DNA of 5,852 bases from assembly GCA_021781255.1 (NCBI GenBank), contig JAJXXG010000863.1, forward strand, positions 1 through 5,852, given 5' to 3'. The DNA comes from Acidobacteriota bacterium. Its GTDB lineage: Bacteria > Acidobacteriota > Terriglobia > Terriglobales > Acidobacteriaceae. Shown in pieces: positions 1 to 4,681 of the stretch (position 1 is the first letter of the stretch; each line of letters opens with the position of its first letter). The notes under the pieces are model-generated. The model ran no database searches. It saw only the letters and a program-made list of their open reading frames with translations, and was not told the origin of the DNA. The position numbers and the translations under genes are program-made.

Positions 1-675
1 GCTTCGATTTCCCTCTGTTTCATGCTTACGTGCTCAGCTTTTGCAGCCTCCTCGAAGCAGGATTTGCAGGCGCGTATTGACTCTGCCAAAACCGTTCTTG
101 AACAGATTATGGCCGCGCAGGACCGTAGCATCCCGATGAACATTCTGCAGTCGGCGACGTGTGTGGCGGTTGTGCCCGGGATGCTGAAGGGTGCGTTTAT
201 TTTTGGCGGCCAGTATGGTCAGGGCGTTGTGACCTGCCGCACGGGTCACGGCTGGAGCGCGCCAGTGTTTATACGCATGGCGGGCGGGTCGTTTGGTTTC
301 CAGATTGGCGGCCAGTCGACGGATCTAGTTCTGGTGGCGGTGAACGACAAGGGCTTTCAGGATTTGCTGAAGAGCAAGTTCAAGATCGGCGGGGACGCGT
401 CGGCAGCGGCAGGGCCGGTGGGCCGTGCGGGGCAGGCTTCGACCGACTGGAAGATGAACGCAGAACTGCTGAGCTACTCGCGCAACAAGGGCTTGTTTGC
501 GGGCATCGATCTGGATGGGACGAGCGTGACCCAGAACATGGAGGACACGCAGACCTACTTTGGCTCGTCGCATACCTTCGAGTCCATCCTGAAAGGGAAT
601 GTTGCTGTTCCCGTGGGCGCGGTACCGTTTGTGAAGAGCGTGGCCCAGTACTTTGTCGAGGCCAAGAAGCAGTAA
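1..675 (+). CDS. Secreted lipid-binding SYLF-domain (Ysc84/DUF500) protein, 5' end outside window
   Basis: The frame is open from the first base, so the true start probably lies upstream; the ATG at 22 falls inside what reads as a signal peptide. Numbering from that ATG, a hydrophobic stretch ends in a signal-peptidase-I-like A-F-A/A site at residues 6-9. The Cys at residue 4 has Thr before it, which makes a poor lipobox. SYLF-type features follow: IPMNIL (37-42), CVAVVPGMLKGAFIFG (47-62), a Gly-rich GGSFGFQIGGQSTDLVLV segment (88-105), DASAAAGPVGR (125-135) and SYSRNKGLFAGIDLDGT (151-167). About 217-224 visible residues is close to full length for bacterial single-domain members. Family knowledge: SYLF domains bind phospholipids or phosphoinositides; bacterial members are mostly secreted or periplasmic and their role is unsettled. 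It is separated from the next genes by a terminator, so it is its own unit. The family call is firm; the precise function is unknown. Confidence 0.87.
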   Translation, partial: ASISLCFMLTCSAFAASSKQDLQARIDSAKTVLEQIMAAQDRSIPMNILQSATCVAVVPGMLKGAFIFGGQYGQGVVTCRTGHGWSAPVFIRMAGGSFGFQIGGQSTDLVLVAVNDKGFQDLLKSKFKIGGDASAAAGPVGRAGQASTDWKMNAELLSYSRNKGLFAGIDLDGTSVTQNMEDTQTYFGSSHTFESILKGNVAVPVGAVPFVKSVAQYFVEAKKQ

Positions 676-704
676 GCACCAGCAGATTGAATCTTGAGCT
701 TTTG

Positions 705-732
705 GGCGGCCCTTGACGGGGCCGCCTTTTTT
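705..732 (+). terminator. Intrinsic terminator after the SYLF gene
   Basis: A perfect 8-bp GC-rich stem (GGCGGCCC at 705-712 with GGGCCGCC at 719-726) encloses a 6-base loop and runs straight into six T residues (727-732). It starts 29 bases after the SYLF stop codon. The T-tract lies only on the plus-strand side, so it acts in one direction. It also argues against the open frame that begins inside it (ATG at 713) being the start of the acyltransferase gene. Confidence 0.9.
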
Positions 733-820
733 GCTGGCGCGCAGTTGCCGAGCGAGGCGGATGGACCGCTGGCGGGGCAATGAGGCCCGCGATGCCCTAC
801 ACTTGTGTTTGCCTTCTACG

Positions 821-1720
821 ATGCGGGAAAAGATTGAGTACTGGCTGGTGGTGGCGGTGGCGCGCGGGCTGGGGCGCATTCCGCGCGGGCTGGCGCGCGT
901 GCTGGCCGGCGGGCTGACCTGGGCGGTTTATCTGGTGCTTGGCCGGCTGCGGCGCGTGGGCACGCGGAACCTTGAGCTGGCATTGCCGGAGATTTCAGGT
1001 AGTGAGCGGGAGCGCATTCTGCGCGGGGTATACCGGCACCTGGGCTGGCAACTGGTGGAGTTTTGCCGGATGCGGCGCTACACGGCAGAGAACACCCGGC
1101 GGTGGATTCGCACTGAAGGGCTGGAGCACTATCTTGAGGCGCGGGAGCGGGGCAGGGGCGTTCTGGTGCTGACGGGTCACCTGGGCGCGTGGGAGTTGTC
1201 GAGTTTTTATCACTCGCTGATGGGCTACCGGATGGGCATGGTGATTCGGCGGCTGGACAACCGGCTGCTGGACGAGTTTGTGAACGGCATCCGGTGCATG
1301 CATGGGAATCGCGTGCTGCACAAAGACGACTTTGCGCGCGGGCTGCTGAAGGCGATGCATGCAGGCGATACGGTGGGCATCCTGATGGACACGAACATGA
1401 CGCCGCCGCAGGGGGTGTTTGTGGACTTCTTTGGGCGCAAGGCGTGCACGGGCTCCGGGCTGGCGCGGGTGGCGCTGAAGACAGGAGCGGCGGTGCTGCC
1501 GGGGTTCATGTTGTGGGAGCCGGGAGAGAGCCGGTACGTGCTGCATTTCGGACGTGAACTGAAGTTTGCGCGAACGGGGGATGCGGAGGCGGACATCATG
1601 GCGGCCACGCAGCAGTGCAATGACGTGCTGGAAGCATGGATACGACGCTATTCTGATCAGTGGCTGTGGATTCATCGCCGCTGGAAGACGCGCCCGCCCG
1701 GCGAGGCGGGGCTGTATTGA
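821..1720 (+). CDS. LpxL/HtrB-family lipid A biosynthesis acyltransferase (lysophospholipid acyltransferase superfamily)
   Basis: The predicted 299-aa protein has the size and layout of the LpxL/LpxM/HtrB family, which adds secondary acyl chains from acyl-ACP to a lipid A precursor at the inner membrane. A hydrophobic, basic N-terminus (about residues 5-45) would anchor it. The catalytic HX4E motif is HLGAWE (120-125). A second family block, MDTNMTPPQGVFVDFFG, begins at 189; Thr stands where many relatives have Gln in a DQN motif. The C-terminal signature QWLWIHRRWKTRP lies at 280-292. The start at 821 was chosen because the protein from there matches the usual family N-terminus. In-frame ATGs at 713 (inside the terminator) and 761 would add 36 or 20 residues of non-family sequence. 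No good Shine-Dalgarno precedes 821, so the start is not certain. It lies 11 bases upstream of lpxD, supporting a lipid A role. LpxL versus LpxM, and the acyl chain used, cannot be told from sequence, so no symbol is given. Confidence 0.87.
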   Translation: MREKIEYWLVVAVARGLGRIPRGLARVLAGGLTWAVYLVLGRLRRVGTRNLELALPEISGSERERILRGVYRHLGWQLVEFCRMRRYTAENTRRWIRTEGLEHYLEARERGRGVLVLTGHLGAWELSSFYHSLMGYRMGMVIRRLDNRLLDEFVNGIRCMHGNRVLHKDDFARGLLKAMHAGDTVGILMDTNMTPPQGVFVDFFGRKACTGSGLARVALKTGAAVLPGFMLWEPGESRYVLHFGRELKFARTGDAEADIMAATQQCNDVLEAWIRRYSDQWLWIHRRWKTRPPGEAGLY

Positions 1721-1725
1721 GGTGA
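1719..1725 (+). promoter_or_regulatory. Ribosome binding site of lpxD, overlapping the upstream stop codon
   Basis: GAGGTGA lies 6 bases before the lpxD ATG at 1732 and shares bases with the TGA stop of the acyltransferase gene (1718-1720). This supports the chosen lpxD start and suggests coupled translation of the two genes. Confidence 0.75.
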
Positions 1726-1731
1726 ACGCGG

Positions 1732-2754
1732 ATGACGCTGGGGGAATTGATCGAGAACCTGGGTGGCAAGCTGGTGCAGGGCGACCCGAAGTGGGACGTG
1801 AGCGGGATCTCCACGATTGAGAAGGCGAGCACGTTTGAACTGGTGTTTGCGGAGTCTGCGGCGGCGGCAGACGCGTTGGCGAGCAAGGCCGGGATGGTTG
1901 TGCTGGAGCCGGGCGCAGCGGAGGAGTATCCGCGGGGCAAGTGCATTATCGAAGCGGACCAGCCGCGCCTGTGGTTTGCGCGGGCGGCGAAGCTGCTGGA
2001 TATGCGACATCTGGATCCGGGGATTCACGCAACGGCGACGGTGCCGAGCGATGTGTTTCTGGCTCCCGGGATCATCATCGGGCCGGGGGTTGTGGTTGGT
2101 TCGCATGCGCGCATTGGCGGGCGCACGCGCATTGACGCCGGTGCGGTGATCGGCGAGGGGGTGGAGCTTGGCGCAGAGTGCCATATTTACCCGCGGGTGG
2201 TGATCTATCCAGGGACGACGCTGCGTGACCGAGTGGTGGTGCATTCCGGAGCCGTGCTCGGAGCGGACGGGTTTGGCTATGTGCGGGACAGGGCGACGGG
2301 CGAGTACACGCAGTTTCCGCAGAATGGGACGCTGGTGATCGAGAGCGATGTGGAGATTGGCGCGAACTCGACGATTGATCGCGGGGCGCTGGAGGAGACG
2401 AGAATTCGCCGGGGAACCAAGATCGACAATCTGGTGCATGTGGGCCACAACTGCGATATCGGCGAAGACGTGATTCTGGTGGCTCTGACGGGCATTTCCG
2501 GGTCAAGCACGGTGGGCAAAGGCGCGGTGATTGCGGGCCAGGTTGGCATTGGAGACCATGCGCGTGTGGGGCCGGGCGTGATTCTGGGCGGGCAGGCGGG
2601 CGTGCTGAGCGGCAAGACGGTGACCAATGAGGGGCTGAGGCCAGGAACGGTGCTGTGGGGCACACCTGCGCGGCCGCTGAGGCAGGTGCTGCGCGAGCAG
2701 GCGACGCTGGCGCGGCTGGCGCGACGCCAGGGCAAGACGCCAGAGAAGGAATAA
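1732..2754 (+). CDS. lpxD: UDP-3-O-acylglucosamine N-acyltransferase LpxD
   Basis: A 340-aa protein, about the length of E. coli LpxD, which N-acylates UDP-3-O-acyl-glucosamine using 3-hydroxyacyl-ACP in the third step of the lipid A pathway. An N-terminal LpxD domain (about 1-95, opening TLGELIENLGG) is followed by left-handed beta-helix hexapeptide repeats (about 97-295; e.g. IIIGPGVVVG, ARIGGRTRID, VEIGANSTID). The C-terminal helical tail carries TPARPLRQVLREQ (311-323), typical of LpxD. Conserved blocks are GADGFGY (178-183), STIDRG (213-218) and NLVHVGHNCDIG (233-244). His239 in VGHN and His276 in GDHARVG fall at the same numbers as the catalytic-site histidines of the E. coli enzyme. 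One oddity: the usual F-x-x-N-x-K-Y nucleotide-binding stretch reads FAESAAA (39-45), keeping the Phe but not the Asn or Tyr. It could be a specialised paralogue, but LpxD is much the best match. No fabZ, lpxA or lpxB lies next to it here. Confidence 0.93.
   Translation: MTLGELIENLGGKLVQGDPKWDVSGISTIEKASTFELVFAESAAAADALASKAGMVVLEPGAAEEYPRGKCIIEADQPRLWFARAAKLLDMRHLDPGIHATATVPSDVFLAPGIIIGPGVVVGSHARIGGRTRIDAGAVIGEGVELGAECHIYPRVVIYPGTTLRDRVVVHSGAVLGADGFGYVRDRATGEYTQFPQNGTLVIESDVEIGANSTIDRGALEETRIRRGTKIDNLVHVGHNCDIGEDVILVALTGISGSSTVGKGAVIAGQVGIGDHARVGPGVILGGQAGVLSGKTVTNEGLRPGTVLWGTPARPLRQVLREQATLARLARRQGKTPEKE
2746..2750 (+). promoter_or_regulatory. Ribosome binding site of the MobB-like gene, inside lpxD
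   Basis: AAGGA sits in the last codons of lpxD, 9 bases before the ATG at 2760. It supports starting the NTPase at 2760 rather than at an in-frame ATG at 2655, which lies deep inside lpxD and would prepend Ala/Gly-rich shadow sequence. Confidence 0.6.
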
Positions 2755-2759
2755 CGGCG

Positions 2760-3296
2760 ATGGCGGTGATCGTCGTGGGCGGCAGCGGGCGAGGCGTGGG
2801 GAAGACTGCGCTGATATGCGGGCTGATTGCGGCGCTGCCGCAGTTTGGCTGGGCGGCGGTGAAGGTGACCAGCCACGCGTACGGCCAGCGCGAAGCGATC
2901 TGGGAAGAGACGGATGCCGGGCAAACGACGGACACGGCGCGCTATCTGGCGGCGGGGGCGCGACGGGCGCTGCTGGTGACTGCGGGCGAGGATCAACTGG
3001 CGCTACGGCTCGGCGAGCTGAGAGAGCGACTTGGAGCGGGGGCGCATGTGATGTTTGAGTCGAACAGCGTGTTGCGGCATGTGACGCCGGATATTTGCCT
3101 GGCGGTGATGAGTGGCGCAGGAGGTGAGGCAAAGCCTTCCTTTTGCGAGGCGCTCGAGCGCGCGGATGCTCTGGTGTCAGAGGTCGGCCTGGTGATTCTG
3201 GTGGCTGGGGGAAAGCGGACGTTTCGACTGGACAGGCTGGACAGCATTTCAGATGAGATGGGGAATTGGCTGCGAAAGCGATTGCCGCACGGATGA
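2760..3296 (+). CDS. MobB-like P-loop NTPase, function unassigned
   Basis: The predicted 178-aa protein opens directly with beta-strand 1 and a P-loop: MAVIVVGGSGRGVGKTAL, with Lys15 and Thr16 as likely phosphate-binding residues. The glycine expected at the first position of the classic [AG]x4GK[ST] motif is Ser9, so the loop looks more like the G-x-x-x-x-VGKT form of dethiobiotin synthase/Cob-type enzymes. Further MobB-like traits are VKVTSH (34-39, compare the VKH strand), DTARYLAAGA (58-67, compare DSxRxxxAGA) and a hydrophobic strand ending in an acidic residue, HVMFESNS (96-103), as a Walker B-like element. KPSF (125-128) and ADALV (135-139) follow. MobB proteins bind GTP and assist molybdenum-cofactor guanylylation, but no Moco gene is in view. 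It starts 5 bases after the lpxD stop, so co-expression is very likely. P-loop NTPase: confident. MobB family membership: probable. Actual role: unknown. Confidence 0.68.
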   Translation: MAVIVVGGSGRGVGKTALICGLIAALPQFGWAAVKVTSHAYGQREAIWEETDAGQTTDTARYLAAGARRALLVTAGEDQLALRLGELRERLGAGAHVMFESNSVLRHVTPDICLAVMSGAGGEAKPSFCEALERADALVSEVGLVILVAGGKRTFRLDRLDSISDEMGNWLRKRLPHG

Positions 3297-3475
3297 CCTG
3301 GGCGCAATGGGCCTGGTACGCGGCGTACGCAGCATTGGCAAAGCGCGACTGCGCGCGCAAGGGAGGAAACAATGGACCGAAGGGATTTTTTGAAGACGGC
3401 AACGACTGCGGCGGGAGCGGCAGCGACGGAACATCTGCTGGCGACCGTGCTGCATGCGGAAGGAAAGACGCCTGA
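3293..3475 (+). CDS. Possible small ORF overlapping the NTPase stop and the reductase start (doubtful)
   Basis: An ATG overlaps the NTPase stop as ATGA (3293-3296), a common arrangement for translational coupling, and opens a 60-codon frame. Its first 25 codons fill the otherwise empty 75-base gap and encode a Trp/Ala-rich piece (MTWAQWAWYAAYAALAKRD). The rest runs out of frame through the first 104 bases of the aldo/keto reductase gene and there reads as low-complexity Gly-rich shadow sequence. I do not recognise the peptide. It is either a tiny leader-like peptide or, more likely, chance. Confidence 0.13.
   Translation: MTWAQWAWYAAYAALAKRDCARKGGNNGPKGFFEDGNDCGGSGSDGTSAGDRAACGRKDA
3361..3366 (+). 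promoter_or_regulatory. Strong ribosome binding site of the aldo/keto reductase
   Basis: GGGAGG lies 5 bases before the ATG at 3372 and is the best Shine-Dalgarno sequence in the window. It fixes the start so that the twin-arginine leader is included, and lets the gene be translated independently of the NTPase 75 bases upstream. Confidence 0.75.
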
Positions 3476-4385
3476 GGCAGACGGCATGATTTATCGCACT
3501 CTAGGCCGCACGGGGGAACGCATTTCAGGCATTGGGATGGGCGGGTATCACATTGGCAATTCGTCGCTGACGGAGCAGGGAGCGATTCAACTGATCCGGC
3601 AGGCGATTGACCGGGGCATCACGTTCATGGACAACTGCTGGGACTACAACGACGGCGTGAGCGAAATCCGCATGGGCAAGGCGTTGGCGGGCGGCTATCG
3701 GCAGAGGGTCTTCCTGATGACGAAGATTGACGGGCGCACGAAGGCAGCGGCCGCGCAGCAGATCGACGACTGCCTGCAACGGTTGCAGACGGACCATGTG
3801 GATCTGATGCAGTTTCATGAGGTGATTCGGCTGGAAGACCCGGACCGGATTTTTGCCGAGGGCGGCGCGATGGAGGCGATGCAGGAGGCGAAGAAGGCAG
3901 GCAAGGTTCGCTACATCGGGTTCACCGGGCACAAGGATCCATATGTGCATCTGCGCATGCTGGACGAGGCGCGCAGGCGCGGGTTCCACTTTGACGCGGT
4001 ACAGATGCCGCTGAACGTGATGGACCCGCACTTCAGGAGCTTTGAACGCGACGTGCTGCCGGTGCTGGTGCGGGAGGGGATTGCTCCGCTGGGCATGAAG
4101 GCGTTTGGGGACCACTACATTCTGGACAGCAAGACGGTGAAGCCCATTGAGTGCCTGCACTATTGCCTGAACCTGCCGATTGCCACGCAAATTACGGGGA
4201 TTGACAACCAGATGGTGCTGGACCAGGCGCTGGAGGCGGCACGAAGCTTCAAGCCGATGGCGCAGGCAGAGGTGGCGAGCCTGCTGGAGCGGACGAGCAG
4301 GGCGGCGGTGGACGGGAAGTATGAGTTGTACAAGACGACCAGCCACTTCGACGGGACGGCGCACAAACCGCAGATGCTGGGATAA
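3372..4385 (+). CDS. Aldo/keto reductase with twin-arginine (Tat) leader
   Basis: A 337-aa NAD(P)H-dependent aldo/keto reductase-superfamily protein. The leader reads MDRRDFLKTATTAAGAAATE, with the Tat signature RRDFLK at residues 3-8. The hydrophobic part is weak and interrupted by Glu20-His21, and there is no clear AxA cleavage site before the domain begins near YRTLGRTGERISGIGMGG (41-58). The AKR catalytic tetrad can be placed as Asp87, Tyr92 (in DNCWDYNDG), Lys118 (MTKIDG) and His149 (LMQFHE). YIGFTGHKDP (181-190) fits the barrel strand that follows. The C-terminal part (about 240-337) has no iron-sulfur Cys cluster such as some AKR relatives carry. Substrate is unknown: the superfamily reduces aldehydes, ketones and sugars, and Tat-tagged members are often annotated only as oxidoreductases. 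It is the last gene of the lpx run, followed 12 bases later by a strong terminator. Family is firm; export is probable only. Confidence 0.88.
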   Translation: MDRRDFLKTATTAAGAAATEHLLATVLHAEGKTPEADGMIYRTLGRTGERISGIGMGGYHIGNSSLTEQGAIQLIRQAIDRGITFMDNCWDYNDGVSEIRMGKALAGGYRQRVFLMTKIDGRTKAAAAQQIDDCLQRLQTDHVDLMQFHEVIRLEDPDRIFAEGGAMEAMQEAKKAGKVRYIGFTGHKDPYVHLRMLDEARRRGFHFDAVQMPLNVMDPHFRSFERDVLPVLVREGIAPLGMKAFGDHYILDSKTVKPIECLHYCLNLPIATQITGIDNQMVLDQALEAARSFKPMAQAEVASLLERTSRAAVDGKYELYKTTSHFDGTAHKPQMLG

Positions 4386-4397
4386 GGATCTGGGAAG

Positions 4398-4448
4398 ACA
4401 AAGCGCGCCGGGGAATCAAATAGGTTCCCCGGCGCGCTTTGTTTTTTT
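4398..4448 (+). terminator. Strong intrinsic terminator between convergent genes
   Basis: A perfect 18-bp stem (4398-4415 with 4425-4442) and a 9-base loop are followed by a T-tract (seven T residues, 4442-4448). It begins 12 bases after the aldo/keto reductase stop. On the opposite strand the same hairpin lies just past the end of xseB, but the run after it (TCTTCCC) is only pyrimidine-rich. It is therefore a good plus-strand terminator and a weaker one for the minus-strand operon. Confidence 0.93.
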
Positions 4449-4454
4449 GAGATG

Positions 4455-4676
4455 CTATTTTTCCGGTGGGAATGGCTCGGCTTTGAGGGAGCCGTCGCGC
4501 TGCTTGATGAGCATCTGCACTTTGCCTTCGGCGGCTTCGAGCTCCTTTTTGCACGAGGCGGAGAGACCGACGCCTTCCTCGAAGAGCTTGAGCGACTCTT
4601 CCAGGGTGAGTTCTCCCTTTTCGAGTTTGTCGACGATGGTTTCGAGCTTCTTGAGCGACTGTTCGAAGGTGGACAT
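4455..4676 (-). CDS. xseB: Exodeoxyribonuclease VII small subunit XseB
   Basis: A 73-aa acidic, helical protein of standard XseB length. It matches the family pattern end to end: FEQSLKKLETIVDKLEKGEL (4-23), then TLEESLKLFEEGVGLSASCK (24-43), then KELEAAEGKVQMLIK (44-58). Leu spacing implies the two-helix coiled-coil hairpin by which several XseB copies wrap the XseA catalytic subunit. The complex degrades single-stranded DNA to oligonucleotides in the cytoplasm and is tied to repair and mismatch excision. XseA is not in the window; it would be expected elsewhere, since no open frame here resembles it. The start lies 5 bases after the stop of the upstream folate gene, with GGAG 8 bases ahead of the ATG, so it is the promoter-distal gene of that operon. 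Confidence 0.95.
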   Translation of the reverse strand: MSTFEQSLKKLETIVDKLEKGELTLEESLKLFEEGVGLSASCKKELEAAEGKVQMLIKQRDGSLKAEPFPPEK

Positions 4677-4681
4677 GGGGC

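Noticed and set aside
159..716. Plus-strand open frame (185 codons) within the SYLF gene.
   Set aside because: It is out of frame with the SYLF domain, Gly/Arg/Cys-rich, and runs into the terminator stem.
745..803. Possible promoter ahead of the acyltransferase (TTGCCG at 745-750, TACACT at 798-803).
   Set aside because: The two boxes are about 47 bases apart, far from the 17-base spacing of a sigma-70 promoter, and neither has a fitting partner. A promoter must lie in or near 733-820, but I cannot place it.
713..820. Upstream extension of the acyltransferase gene to in-frame ATGs at 713 or 761.
   Set aside because: The 713 start lies in the loop of the terminator for the previous gene, and the ATG at 761 has a purine run too close to serve well as a ribosome site. 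The added residues do not look like the family, whereas the protein from 821 does.
995..1675. Open frame on the minus strand (226 codons) opposite the acyltransferase.
   Set aside because: The His/Pro/Arg/Gln-rich product has no motif, and the plus strand carries a complete conserved gene.
1672..2448. Open frame on the minus strand (258 codons) opposite lpxD.
   Set aside because: The His/Arg/Pro-rich translation has no recognisable domain and is fully explained as the shadow of lpxD codon bias.
2503..3402. Long open frame on the minus strand (299 codons).
   Set aside because: It lies opposite lpxD and the NTPase, both of which have clear family motifs. Its product is Pro/Arg/Ser/Ala-rich low complexity, typical of antisense frames in GC-rich DNA.
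3525..4364. Open frame on the minus strand (279 codons) opposite the aldo/keto reductase.
   Set aside because: The composition is a codon-complement artefact (His, Arg, Leu, Val) and the catalytic tetrad is on the plus strand.
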